Shown here in pieces: positions 25,301 to 33,142 of a stretch of 53,919 bases of DNA (the stretch's first letter is position 1; each line of letters starts with the position of its first letter). The stretch is from positions 1 to 53,919 of the forward strand of contig JAJYSU010000010.1 of the NCBI GenBank assembly GCA_021793395.1. The letters are read 5' to 3'. Origin of the DNA: Actinomycetes bacterium. GTDB lineage: Bacteria > Actinomycetota > Acidimicrobiia > Acidimicrobiales > RAAP-2. A model generated the notes under the pieces. It ran no database searches, had not been told where the DNA came from, and was given only the letters and a program-made list of their open reading frames with translations. Position numbers and translations under genes: made by a program.

Positions 25301-25822
25301 CGCGGGTGAAAGGATCGGCAGTCCGAGGGCGAACAGTGTGGGTTCGCTGGTGGACGGGACGCTCGAGGACTTCGCCTGGGGATCGTCGCCGACGAGGACC
25401 AGGACGCCTCCGGTTGGCCCCGTGCCCATGAGGTTGCCGTGACGGATGGCGTCCCCCGCTCGGTCGAGTCCAGGGGACTTGCCGTACCAGAAGGAGGACA
25501 CTCCGTCGACCGTGCGGTCGGGCTGCAGCATCGCCAATTGACTTCCCGCGATCGCGGTGGCGGCGAGTTCTTCGTTAAGTCCCGGCTGGTGTACGACGCC
25601 CCACTTGGCGAGCAGGTCGCGCTGGCGGGCTAACTCGAGATCGTATCCGGCGAGAGGTGAGCCGGGGTAGCCGGTGATGAAGCCGGCGGTGCGCAGTCCT
25701 GCCGCGGCGTCGCCGCGGCGTTGGTCGAGGGGGAGACGTACCAACGCCTGCACCCCGGTCATGAGGACGCGTCCGCGGCGTGCGTGATAGCGGTCAACTA
25801 ACAGTGAGGAGGAAAGGGGCAT
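22355..25822 (-). CDS. Fused indolepyruvate ferredoxin oxidoreductase (IorA-IorB type)
   Basis: A single chain of 1155 residues carrying all parts of a 2-oxoacid:ferredoxin oxidoreductase, which oxidises aryl or branched 2-oxoacids to acyl-CoA with thiamine diphosphate. In order: the pyrimidine-binding domain (G-Y-P-G-S-P-L-A-G-Y near residue 52), the TPP domain (G-D-G-T-F-A-H-S-G then N-S-A-V-A-M-T-G-G-Q), a cysteine cluster C-D-G-C-G-E-C plus C-T-L-D-G-T-C for an iron-sulfur cluster, the gamma domain (T-G-V-G-G-T-G-V-V-T-L), and a long C-terminal domain of unknown function. Length and order match aerobic bacterial homologues. TACGCT lies 7 nt before the ATG, suggesting a leaderless message. 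Confidence 0.9.
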   Translation of the reverse strand: MPLSSSLLVDRYHARRGRVLMTGVQALVRLPLDQRRGDAAAGLRTAGFITGYPGSPLAGYDLELARQRDLLAKWGVVHQPGLNEELAATAIAGSQLAMLQPDRTVDGVSSFWYGKSPGLDRAGDAIRHGNLMGTGPTGGVLVLVGDDPQAKSSSVPSTSEPTLFALGLPILSPADPQDLLDLGLHGVALSRASGLWVGVRVPASVADASQSVLVDAERFTRLTPDREIDGVEFTHRVTAQLLGATLIELERSLYGSRLEMARRYAALNGLDRVTHQGPHDVLGIVAAGPAYLAVEYALRRAGLDEGSLSDAGVRLLKIAMPHPLNDSLVREFARDLREIVVVEDKRGFLENLVKAALYGTTDAPIVVGKHDETGRHLIPPTGDVDPDALTDVLAARILAHREVAVLRAWGERTRPPAHRPLPLVRGAYFCAGCPHSTAVRVPDGARVGSGSGCHGLAIQMDSRQVGTVVGRFQMGGEGAMWNGMSHFISADHFFQNLGDGTFAHSGSLALRASVASGVNITYKILVNSAVAMTGGQPIAGGRGLGELTRLLLAEGVRRIIITTPNPRDSRYAHVADNVAVWERHRLIEAQRILAATPGVTVLIHDQECATEARRRRRREGVEVRRHVVINPLVCDGCGECGVLSNCLAVRPVDTPWGRRTEIHQESCTLDGTCLDASCPAFVTVTAESGYHHVAVRTIDPARFSEPSTLVPRDFTVRVTGVGGTGVVTLAQVVAWAAHLEGRTVRAMDQTGIAQKGGAVVSDLRVHDEDVVAPHRLGAGECDLYLGGELVVAADPKNLVAADAHRTVAVVSTSRVPTGRQIADSTIAYPDLDDIRERINARSRHEENRWVDAAALSRRLLGSDTYANVMLLGVAYQIGALALRATSIEQALELNGVAVDENITAFRLGRLVVAEPDAPEFTDSTGSSLRAATTHAPEVSEIVALVGAAAGSELDQILTRRVADLARYQDLGYARRYAHVVARVRRGEARVRGGEGPLTRAVAIQLHRLMTYKDEYEVAALLVDSAFRTELRTTYGSRARVAYRLRPPLARRLGRERALTIGTWSDGALRSLARLRRLRGTVLDPFGHDRVRRLERRARDDYEAQMVHLADELTADTYDRAVELAELPDLVRGFDDVKVARYATYSHRRRELLTSA

Positions 25823-26200
25823 TATGTCCAGCGTAGAGTCGCGCTCGTACGTGTTCCGATCGTGACGCGGGGACCTTGGTCACTACGACGAGTCTCGTGA
25901 GTGAGGCGACGGGTGACCGCGAGCCGCGTCGTCGTGTTCGTCGTTCGTGGTCGAGTCGGATGTTCCCCTTACGTGACGGTCGTCGAGCAGGTGGTGGACG
26001 TCGAGCCGACGCGGTGATGACAACGAACGCGACGAGCCGCGTCGTACTGGCGCGGTGGTCGGGGGTGACGGTGGTCGGCCTCGACGCGACTCGTCGCGTA
26101 GAATGGTCGTCGTAGTGAGAATGAGGCCGTCAGAGGCCGAGAGAAGTGTGGATGAGGTCGGTCGCGTACAGCGAGTCCTGATCGTCCGCGAGGCGCCCCG
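25823..26200. other. Spacer between IOR and SGNH genes
   Basis: No supported gene. A TAGAAT hexamer at 26099-26104 could be a -10 box for the downstream SGNH gene, with a leader of about 90 nt. The rest is GACG-rich and featureless. Confidence 0.4.
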
Positions 26201-27226
26201 GTGGGGCCCGACGAAGACAGGAATGTCAATGAAGAGCGCACGCGTACCACGTTGTTGCCCGTGTCGAGTAAGCCGACGGCATCAGTGGTGACGCGGCGCG
26301 GATCGTGGCGTCGGCGACCACCTCGCTACGCGGCGCGTCGGCGCCTCGGCCGATGGATGGCGGTCGTGGTGGTTCTCGCGCTGGTATCGGGTGTGGTGAT
26401 GCGTGGTGCCATACTTCGCGCCGCGGGCGTCGGGTCGACCAGTGGATTTTACCTGGTGGTGGGGGCATCGTCGTCTCTCGGCTTTCAGCCCACGGGGATC
26501 CCCCACCATAACGGGGCGCGTACCGACCACGGCTACGCCAACGACGTGCTCGCTCTCGAGGCCGCCAAGGGCGTGGACTTGACGATGCGCCAGGTGGGGT
26601 GTCCCGGTGAGACCGTGGTGTCGATGCTCGGCGCCGGCGACCACTGCTACACCTTGCCCAACCGGCAAATGCTCGCGGCGACGGCCTTTCTGCGCGCTCA
26701 CGCGTCGGACGTGGGTGTGGTGACGATCGATCTGGGATTCAACGACGTGCGTCCCTGTCTCACGACGCCGATAGTCGACGTCGCGTGTGCCGAGGCGGGA
26801 CTCGCCGGCGTGCGCGCGGACATAGCCCCGGTGCTGCGCGAACTGCGCGCGGCCGCCGGACCACACGTTCACTTCGTCGGTGTCCTCTACGGCGACCCGT
26901 TTCTCGCGGACTATCTGCGTCGCGAGAGCAGCCCGGCCCAAGCCGCGCTGACGTTGCGGATCATGAGCGAGCTGAACGCGACACTCGCGGCGGCGTACGC
27001 GGCGCACAATATACCGAGCGCCAACGTGCCGGGAGCGTTCGAGAGTGACAATCAGGCGCCCTCGCGGCTACCCGACGGTCGCGTGGTGCCGGTCGACGTC
27101 GCGCGCGCGTGCGCGTTGACCTGGATGTGCCACACGTACCCGTGGGGCCCGGATGACCACCCCGACGACGCGGGCTACCGGGTCATCGCGGGCGCGATTG
27201 TGGCGAAGCTGCCGTCGGTCTGGTGA
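26201..27226 (+). CDS. Membrane-anchored SGNH/GDSL hydrolase-like protein (paralogue 1)
   Basis: A basic N-terminus and one hydrophobic segment (about 50-70) suggest an uncleaved anchor or signal. The SGNH fold follows: a degenerate block I, V-G-A-S-S-S-L-G, with Ser in place of the GDS motif; the block III motif G-F-N-D with its Asn; and near the end D-D-H-P-D-D-A-G-Y with the catalytic His. Cys pairs (G-C-P-G-E, H-C-Y, W-M-C) fit an exported protein. These hydrolases remove or move O-acyl groups on glycans or small molecules. It is clearly paralogous to the gene at 32017-32940, and the two bracket the ComA-acyltransferase genes. The GTG at 26201 has GAGG 7 nt upstream; a start at 26261 is possible. 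Confidence 0.78.
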   Translation: MGPDEDRNVNEERTRTTLLPVSSKPTASVVTRRGSWRRRPPRYAARRRLGRWMAVVVVLALVSGVVMRGAILRAAGVGSTSGFYLVVGASSSLGFQPTGIPHHNGARTDHGYANDVLALEAAKGVDLTMRQVGCPGETVVSMLGAGDHCYTLPNRQMLAATAFLRAHASDVGVVTIDLGFNDVRPCLTTPIVDVACAEAGLAGVRADIAPVLRELRAAAGPHVHFVGVLYGDPFLADYLRRESSPAQAALTLRIMSELNATLAAAYAAHNIPSANVPGAFESDNQAPSRLPDGRVVPVDVARACALTWMCHTYPWGPDDHPDDAGYRVIAGAIVAKLPSVW

Positions 27227-27239
27227 GTGGTCGACGTGG

Positions 27240-27780
27240 CGACCTTATTAGTCTCCTCGGCGAGTTCACAGTAATTTCTCAGACTCGTCCAAAGATGCTG
27301 GACGACTGACGGGCTACCCTTCTCACAGGCGAGCGGTGTGTGATAATGCACTAATTAGAGTCCTAGAGATGGCTGGTAATATGATGAATTTAAGTTACTT
27401 GAATCTTCCCGAACACGAAGCAAAGCCTCGGGAGAGCGGTTTGACCATGGTCATCGATCGCGGAACGCCGCTAACGTACTTTACCGATCTGATCAAGACT
27501 AATGGTGAATTCATCGACTTTATAAAGTTCGGGTGGGGCACGTCGGTCGTCGCGAAGGATCTCGAGAAGAAGATCGAGGTTCTCCGAAGTGAGGGAGTTG
27601 ATTTCTACTTCGGTGGCACGTTATTTGAGAAGTATCTTCTGCAGGAGAAGTTCGATGATTTTCGTCTCATGTGTGACTACTACGGATGTAAATTTATCGA
27701 AGTATCGAATGGCACGATTGATCTCAGTGATTCCCACAAGGCTGACTACGTACAATCACTGAGTCGGGACTTCCGTGTGA
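27240..27780. other. AT-rich patch spanning comA leader and 5' half
   Basis: By hand count, GC is about 48% at 27361-27600 and 40-42% at 27601-27720. It rises to 53% at 27721-27780, 67% at 27781-27840 and 72% at 27841-27900. The patch includes the leader and roughly the first half of the ComA-like gene, with codons (TTA, ATA, AAT) rare in neighbouring genes. Confidence 0.7.
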
Positions 27781-28181
27781 TCTCGGAGGTGGGTTCGAAG
27801 GACCAGGAGCGCTCGGAGACGATGGCGCCGAACCGGTGGATCGACTACATCCGGGCCGACCTCGAGGCCGGTGCCGTCCTGGTCACCCTCGAGACGCGCG
27901 AGAGCGGTCACAGTGGCATCTGTCGACCTAACGGCGAGTTGCGCTTCGGTTTGATCGAGGAGATTTTGACCAGCGGCATCGACGTCGGGCGCCTCCTCTT
28001 CGAAGCGCCGTCACTCGACCTGCAGTCCTACTTCGTGCGACGCATTGGCCCCAACGTGAATCTCGGCAACATCGCCGCGGACGACACGATCAGCCTCGAA
28101 ACGATTCGACTCGGCCTGCGCAGTGAGACGTTGCTGGAACTCGAACCCAGCACCGTGCAGTGGCTTCACGAACGCGCATGA
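27369..28181 (+). CDS. comA: Phosphosulfolactate synthase-like protein (ComA family)
   Basis: ComA adds sulfite to phosphoenolpyruvate to give (R)-phosphosulfolactate, the first step of coenzyme M synthesis in archaea and of sulfolactate formation in some bacteria. The family landmarks are all here: F-I-K-F-G-W-G-T-S, G-G-T-L-F-E, I-E-V-S-N-G-T-I, S-E-V-G-S-K-D, R-E-S-G-H-S-G-I, L-F-E-A-P and N-L-G-N-I. The fold is a TIM barrel, and the length of about 265-270 residues is normal. The start is uncertain: ATG 27369, ATG 27381 or GTG 27336 (with AGGCGAG upstream) are possible. The stop overlaps the VOC gene by ATGA. GC jumps from about 45% to 70% mid-gene. Substrate identity in this organism is inferred. 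Confidence 0.87.
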   Translation: MAGNMMNLSYLNLPEHEAKPRESGLTMVIDRGTPLTYFTDLIKTNGEFIDFIKFGWGTSVVAKDLEKKIEVLRSEGVDFYFGGTLFEKYLLQEKFDDFRLMCDYYGCKFIEVSNGTIDLSDSHKADYVQSLSRDFRVISEVGSKDQERSETMAPNRWIDYIRADLEAGAVLVTLETRESGHSGICRPNGELRFGLIEEILTSGIDVGRLLFEAPSLDLQSYFVRRIGPNVNLGNIAADDTISLETIRLGLRSETLLELEPSTVQWLHERA

Positions 28182-28591
28182 GAGAGTCGCGCGACGCGTT
28201 TCACCTGGCGATACCCGCGTACGACCTGGACGCGGCTGTGTCGTTCTACGTCGGCCAACTGGGCTGCAAGTTGGCGCGGCGCTACGACGATCGCGTGACG
28301 ATCGACTTCTTCGGCGACCAGGTGGTGTGCCACCTGACCAGTCCGCCCGCGACGCGTCCGGATCGTGACGCGATGGCGCTGTATCCGCGGCACTTCGGCG
28401 TCACTTTTCGTGAGTCCGACGACTTTGACGCGCTGCTCGCCCTGTGCGCGCAACGTTCCGTTCCGGTGTACCGCGACGTGCAGTGGCGCTTCGAGGGGCT
28501 GGTCGAGGCGCATCGCACGGTGGTGGTGATCGACCCGTCGGACAATCTGCTGGAGTTCAAGCACTATCGCGATCCACGGATGATGTACTGA
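28178..28591 (+). CDS. VOC (glyoxalase/extradiol dioxygenase-like) protein
   Basis: 137 residues with two beta-alpha-beta-beta-beta modules. H-L-A-I-P at the start and H-F-G-V-T-F in the middle offer two His ligands, and L-L-E-F-K-H-Y near the end offers the Glu, the usual metal triad of the superfamily. F-Y-x-x-Q-L-G-C and I-D-F-F-G-D-Q-V-V-C-H-L match the subgroup of predicted extradiol dioxygenase-like proteins (COG3565-like). The reaction is unknown. I choose ATG 28178 rather than GTG 28160 because it overlaps the comA stop as ATGA. Its own stop overlaps the ligase start as TGATG. The pairing implies it acts on an intermediate of the same pathway. Confidence 0.8.
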   Translation: MRESRDAFHLAIPAYDLDAAVSFYVGQLGCKLARRYDDRVTIDFFGDQVVCHLTSPPATRPDRDAMALYPRHFGVTFRESDDFDALLALCAQRSVPVYRDVQWRFEGLVEAHRTVVVIDPSDNLLEFKHYRDPRMMY

Positions 28592-30123
28592 TGGAGTTGG
28601 TGCACGAGATCGAGTCCGCGACGGCGACCACGACGTGGCCGTCACTCGCGGCGCTCATCGGCGATCGTGGCCGGCGCGACGCGACGGCGCCGTATCTGTT
28701 CGACGCGCGATCCGATCGTCGCGTCACGTACGGCGACCTCCTCGCCACGTCAGTGAGCGGGTACGACGTTGTCGCGTCGGAGCGTGTCGGCGTGCTGATT
28801 CGTGATCCGCTGACGTTCGCGCGTTACTTTCTTTCACTGATGAGCGCGGGGTGTTGGGTGTCACCACTGGACCCCACCGAGCCCCGGCTCGACGCGACCC
28901 GCGTCGCCGAGGTGGTCGGTCAGCGGCGACTGGCGCGGGTGTTCAGCGATCGCGAGGCACCGAGGGGGTACGTCGGCACGTGGGTGACGATCGCGCCCGC
29001 CGCCGGCGACGGTCGATCGCTCCCCGAGACGAGTCACCCGGACGTGGCTGGTGGGGGGGTCGTGTTGGCCTCGTCGGGCACGACCGGAACGCCCAAACTG
29101 ATCGCACTGTCCCAGTCGCAGCTGCTGTGCGTGGCGGACCTCGTGGCACGTCATCACGACTTCGACGCGATGGCGCGTGGATTCAGTTCGCTGCCGCTGT
29201 GGCACGTCAACGCGCAGGTCGTGGGCCTCTTCGCGACACTCGTCGCCGGGGGATCGCTGGTTCTCGACGACGGCTTTCACCGCACCGACTACTGGGCGCT
29301 CGTCGCGCGTCGATCGGTGACGTGGATCAACGCGGTGCCCGCGGTGATCGCGCGGCTGGCCGAGCGACGAGCGGGCGAGGTGGTGCCCCCGTCGGTTCGC
29401 TTCATCCGTTCGGCGTCGGCGCCCCTGTCGCCCTCCGTCCAGCGCGCGTTCGAGGCGTCGACGGGCATCCCAGTGGTGCAGACGTACGGCATGACCGAGG
29501 CGGCGGGCCCGATCTGCGCGAATCCCCTGGGCGCGGTCCGCAAGGAGGGCTCGGTGGGCCCCGCCATCGGTGTAGCGCTGCGGATTCGTGCGCTGGAGCC
29601 CGGTGGCGCCGTCGTGGCTCCGGGCGTGGTGGGCCACGTTGAGATTCGTGGTCCGTCGGTCATCGATCACTACGACAGCGCGGGCTACGACGACCGTGTC
29701 GATCGCGACGGTTGGCTGCGTACGGGAGACTTGGGCTACCTCGACGAGGATGGCTACCTTTTTCTCGTGGGACGCTACGACGACATGATCAATCGCGGTG
29801 GCGAGAAGATCTTCCCCCGTGACATTGAGGAGCTCGCGCTGGGCGTGGAGGGAGTGCGCAACGCGGCCGTCGTAGGCGAGCCGGACGACGTGTACGGACA
29901 GGTTCCCGCACTCTACGTGGAGCTTACCGAGGACGCCGTGCGTGACGTACGTCGACTCGTCACGAACCTTCGTGACGTGCTCACCTCGTCGCTGGCGCGA
30001 TCGCGACGTCCCGCGGTGGTCACGGTTCTGAGCTCGTTCCCGGTCCACGGGGTCGGTAAGGTCACGCGACGGCTCCTCGGTACGGACGCGGCGACGATAC
30101 TATGGCGCGAGTCGATAACGTAG
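28591..30123 (+). CDS. Acyl-CoA synthetase / AMP-dependent ligase
   Basis: About 510 residues of the ANL superfamily, which activates a carboxylate with ATP to an acyl-AMP and then transfers it to CoA or a carrier. S-S-G-T-T-G-T-P-K is the phosphate loop, Y-G-M-T-E-A the A5 motif, T-G-D-L-G-Y the A7 motif, and G-R-Y-D-D-M-I-N-R-G-G-E-K-I the hinge. G-K-V-T-R near the C-terminus holds the catalytic Lys. The ATG at 28591 shares a base with the VOC stop (TGATG), so translation is coupled. The 3' end overlaps the acyltransferase gene by 22 bp. The substrate could be a fatty acid or a sulfolactate-derived acid; the sequence does not decide. Confidence 0.88.
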   Translation: MELVHEIESATATTTWPSLAALIGDRGRRDATAPYLFDARSDRRVTYGDLLATSVSGYDVVASERVGVLIRDPLTFARYFLSLMSAGCWVSPLDPTEPRLDATRVAEVVGQRRLARVFSDREAPRGYVGTWVTIAPAAGDGRSLPETSHPDVAGGGVVLASSGTTGTPKLIALSQSQLLCVADLVARHHDFDAMARGFSSLPLWHVNAQVVGLFATLVAGGSLVLDDGFHRTDYWALVARRSVTWINAVPAVIARLAERRAGEVVPPSVRFIRSASAPLSPSVQRAFEASTGIPVVQTYGMTEAAGPICANPLGAVRKEGSVGPAIGVALRIRALEPGGAVVAPGVVGHVEIRGPSVIDHYDSAGYDDRVDRDGWLRTGDLGYLDEDGYLFLVGRYDDMINRGGEKIFPRDIEELALGVEGVRNAAVVGEPDDVYGQVPALYVELTEDAVRDVRRLVTNLRDVLTSSLARSRRPAVVTVLSSFPVHGVGKVTRRLLGTDAATILWRESIT

Positions 30124-31400
30124 TGAGCGCGTCGAGCGAGGCGGCAACGCCACTGTCCCTTGCGCCTCGTGAGGAGGTCAGCGCGGGTCCCTCCTCGGGT
30201 ACGCGCCGTCGCCTGGACCACATCGACGCGATGCGTCCCGTGAAACAGGCCGCGGTGATCTCCACGCACGCGCTGATCTTTTTTGCGCCCCTGGCGACCA
30301 GTTCGACGGTTGTCGGACTCATCATGCTGACGCGGTTCTCGCGCGACGCGTTCCTCTTCGTATCGGCGTGCATGCTGGCGTACAGCTACCGCAACGCCCC
30401 CCGGGTCGACCTGGGTCGTTACACGTGGCGCCGGTTCATGGCGGTGGGCGTTCCCTACCTCACCTGGACGGTGATCTACTACCTGTTCACCGGAGCCGCC
30501 ACGACGTCGACGTTCCCCTACTACACGTTTCGCGGAACCGACGTCGTGTCCGTGGCGGGAGCGGATCACTTCGTGCACCTGTTGTGGACGGGGTACTACC
30601 AGCTGTACTACCTCATCGTGATCATGGAGTTCTACGTCGTCTTTCCGCTCTTGCTCGCGATCCTGCGACGCGCGGCCCGCTGGCACCGGGCAATCTTCGT
30701 GGGGGCGCTGGTGTGCCAGGTGGCCTACGGGGTTCTGGTGAGCGTGCATCCCTTCGGCTTTCACCTTTCGGGGATCGAGCAGACTCGGCTGATCATCTCG
30801 TACCCCGCGTACTTGGTGGGCGGGGTCATCGTCGCGCTGCACCTGGACGACGTGCACCAGTGGATCGTGGAGCACGGGCGCAGCATCCTCGTGGGCACGG
30901 CGATCAGTATCGCGGTCGCCGAGCTCGCGAGCTACCTCGGGCGCTTCCGGGCGTGGCCGTCGTACCTGCACACGGGCAACATGGTTTTCGCTCCTCTCGC
31001 GGTGCCCTACAACGTGGGGATGATTCTGTGCGTGTACCTACTCGGCGTGCATCTCGTCTCTCCGCGGCGCACCGAGTGGGTGCGCGCGGCCGCGCATTCG
31101 GGATCGGACAACTCCTACGGCGTCTACCTCACCCAGTTGATCTGGATCCCGCTGCTCGTGCGCCTCAATCACGCCGCGAACTGGCACCTGCCGTGGGGCG
31201 TCGCGGCACCGGCGGCGCTCGTCATCGTCTACAGTGCCGGGTTCATCTTCACGGCGGTGATGGCGCGCACGCCCGTCGCCCGGGCCGTGACCGGGCGCAG
31301 CCGGGCGACGTGGGCAACGCTCTGGCCGCGGCATCGTCCCGGACGTTTCACGCTACGCGCCGACGTCGGGGGTGGGCCGATGGATGTGGTCAGCGAGTGA
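30102..31400 (+). CDS. Membrane acyltransferase, acyltransferase-3 family
   Basis: 432 residues with about 10 membrane helices. The first helix carries I-S-T-H-A-L-I-F with the conserved His56, and F-S-R-D-A-F-L-F-V-S follows, as in acyltransferase-3 (OafA-like) proteins, which move acyl groups from CoA across or onto membrane-exposed sugars, lipids or small molecules. A cytoplasmic N-terminal extension of about 38 residues and a basic C-terminal tail flank the membrane core. It overlaps the ligase gene by 22 bp, so ligase and acyltransferase very likely work in sequence: activation, then transfer. It converges on the phosphatase gene with an 11-bp overlap. Confidence 0.85.
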   Translation: MARVDNVVSASSEAATPLSLAPREEVSAGPSSGTRRRLDHIDAMRPVKQAAVISTHALIFFAPLATSSTVVGLIMLTRFSRDAFLFVSACMLAYSYRNAPRVDLGRYTWRRFMAVGVPYLTWTVIYYLFTGAATTSTFPYYTFRGTDVVSVAGADHFVHLLWTGYYQLYYLIVIMEFYVVFPLLLAILRRAARWHRAIFVGALVCQVAYGVLVSVHPFGFHLSGIEQTRLIISYPAYLVGGVIVALHLDDVHQWIVEHGRSILVGTAISIAVAELASYLGRFRAWPSYLHTGNMVFAPLAVPYNVGMILCVYLLGVHLVSPRRTEWVRAAAHSGSDNSYGVYLTQLIWIPLLVRLNHAANWHLPWGVAAPAALVIVYSAGFIFTAVMARTPVARAVTGRSRATWATLWPRHRPGRFTLRADVGGGPMDVVSE

Positions 31401-31959
31401 CGCACCCGTCGCGGTAAGCAACGTCCCAGAGACTGGCGTTGGTGACGGGGTACCAGGTCGTGGCGGCCAGGTCACTCCCCTCGCAGAGCGCCCGCAGGAC
31501 GCGGATGGCGCCTCCGTGAGTGACGAGCAGCGGTCGTACCGGTGCTCGACGATGAAGGTCCTCGAGAACCGGGGCGAGGCGAGCGCGCATGTCGGCCAGC
31601 GACTCACCGAGGGGTGGTCGGGCGTCCACGTCGATGACTCGCCCGTGGTCGACTCCCGAGAGTTCGGGACCCAGATCGTCCAGGGGACGGCCCTCGTAGG
31701 TACCGAAGTTGCGCTCGCGAAGGCGCGCGTCGCGTACGAGTTCGACGCCGAGCGCGTCGGCCACGATGCGGGCGGACTCCCAGGCGCGCGTGAGATCACT
31801 CGCCACGATGAGGTCGGGGTCGCGCTCGCGCAGGTCGCTCAGCACCGCACGAATCTCGTCGCGTCCCGCGGACGTGAGCCGCGACGCGTCGCTCTGCCCC
31901 TGGATGAGGCGTTGGTCGTTCCACGTGGTGGTCCCGTGGCGCAGGAGTGTCAGGCGCAC
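31390..31959 (-). CDS. Histidine phosphatase (phosphoglycerate-mutase-like) family protein
   Basis: 189 residues. The phosphohistidine motif L-L-R-H-G-T-T is at residues 5-11, Glu in R-E-R-N-F-G-T-Y-E-G lies mid-protein, and the second catalytic His is in V-T-H-G-G-A-I-R. This is the two-His, RHG-type phosphatase or mutase. Members remove phosphate from sugars, acids or cobalamin precursors. Convergent with, and overlapping, the acyltransferase, it is not in the same transcript but could supply dephosphorylation of phosphosulfolactate; that link is speculation. GTG start, no strong Shine-Dalgarno. Confidence 0.88.
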   Translation of the reverse strand: MRLTLLRHGTTTWNDQRLIQGQSDASRLTSAGRDEIRAVLSDLRERDPDLIVASDLTRAWESARIVADALGVELVRDARLRERNFGTYEGRPLDDLGPELSGVDHGRVIDVDARPPLGESLADMRARLAPVLEDLHRRAPVRPLLVTHGGAIRVLRALCEGSDLAATTWYPVTNASLWDVAYRDGCVTR

Positions 31960-32016
31960 GCGGGGGAGGGATCAGCCATCATCCGATCGTACTGAGTACG
32001 GGGGTCGTCGGACTCT

Positions 32017-32940
32017 CTACCATCCGGTGGGAAGGACCGCGTCGATCGCCGAGGCGATCGCGCGGTAGCCGAGGTCGGTCGGGTGGATGTTGGGTCCGTA
32101 GGGTGCCGGGCGGCACATCCACGTCATGGCGCAGGTGTACGCCACGTCGGCCGGTACGCGACCGTAGGGGGCCACGTCAATGGGCTCGCTAGTCGGCGGT
32201 TGAAAGGCGGCGGCCACGTCGGCGACGGGAATCGAGAACGAGCCGTAGACGTCCTTCAGCGTCTGGTTGAGCTGACTCATCGCGTCCGCGCTCGCCGTGG
32301 CGTAGGCCTGACCGCGAGGACCGTGCAGCCAGGCGGCGAGGAACGGGTCGTAGTGCCCGACGCCGACGAAGGTGACGTGGGGCCCGGCCGCCGCGCGCAG
32401 GAGAGCGATGATCTGCGTGAGCTGGGACTGAACGGTGGAGAGGTGACGCGCCAGGCACGCGGGGTGGTACTGCTCGTTGCGCAGACACCGCATGAGGTCG
32501 TTGAATCCTAGATCGATCGTGACCAGACCGGTCTGGGTGCGGTGGGTCGACAGGAACGCGATCGCGGTGTTCAGTTGGGTCGCGGTGCCGTGGTAACAGT
32601 GATCGTGCCCGGTGATCATGGTGGTCGTGGATTCGCCGGGGCACCCGATCTCGTGGAGTTGTAGGTCGATGCCCTTACTCGCCTCGAGGGCGACGAGGTA
32701 GTTGGCGTAGCCGGTGTCGGTGCGTTGGCCGTGGGGCGAGCGAAAACTCGGCTGGACGCCCACCGAGACGGACGCGCCCACGTCGAGGTAGAAGATGGGG
32801 GTGGAAGTGGCGGCGCCCGCTCGCGCGGCGACCACCATCGGCGCCAGAGCCATCGCGAGCACCGTCGCCAGCGCGATCACGATCGCCGAGCGGATGCGAC
32901 GGGCACTGCGCCGTCGGGTACACGTTTCAGGTTCGAGCAA
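32017..32940 (-). CDS. Secreted SGNH/GDSL hydrolase-like protein (paralogue 2)
   Basis: A TTG start, basic N-terminus and hydrophobic segment ending A-G-A-A form a signal peptide. The hydrolase core has D-V-G-A-S-V-S-V-G as block I, I-D-L-G-F-N-D with the Asn, and D-L-G-Y preceded by N-I-H-P-T with the catalytic His. It shares long similar blocks with paralogue 1: G-Y-A-N then L-E-A-S/A-K-G, G-C-P-G-E, D-H-C-Y, and T-W-M-C before the His block. The two lie at opposite ends of the ComA module in opposite orientation. Activity is probably esterase or acyl transfer outside the membrane. Confidence 0.82.
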   Translation of the reverse strand: MLEPETCTRRRSARRIRSAIVIALATVLAMALAPMVVAARAGAATSTPIFYLDVGASVSVGVQPSFRSPHGQRTDTGYANYLVALEASKGIDLQLHEIGCPGESTTTMITGHDHCYHGTATQLNTAIAFLSTHRTQTGLVTIDLGFNDLMRCLRNEQYHPACLARHLSTVQSQLTQIIALLRAAAGPHVTFVGVGHYDPFLAAWLHGPRGQAYATASADAMSQLNQTLKDVYGSFSIPVADVAAAFQPPTSEPIDVAPYGRVPADVAYTCAMTWMCRPAPYGPNIHPTDLGYRAIASAIDAVLPTGW

Positions 32941-33142
32941 GTGGCCATGATAGAAGGCTCACTGCTAAACCAGTCCCGCAGAATCGTAAGAATTGTACAA
33001 GGGATATCGTCGTGGGCTAGCCGTGGCCGCGGGCCGCGGGCCGGTGGCGCTGTTCACCACGGGGCCCGTATCGTCGCGGCGTATCGTCGCGGCGGAATCG
33101 CGCACCGAGCGACGGCGCCGAGGTTGGTCGGAGAGCCCGGCC

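Noticed and set aside
32925..32945. GGTTCGAG near the start of SGNH paralogue 2 as a tRNA T-arm
   Set aside because: No cloverleaf partner arms; the bases belong to the coding start of the SGNH gene.
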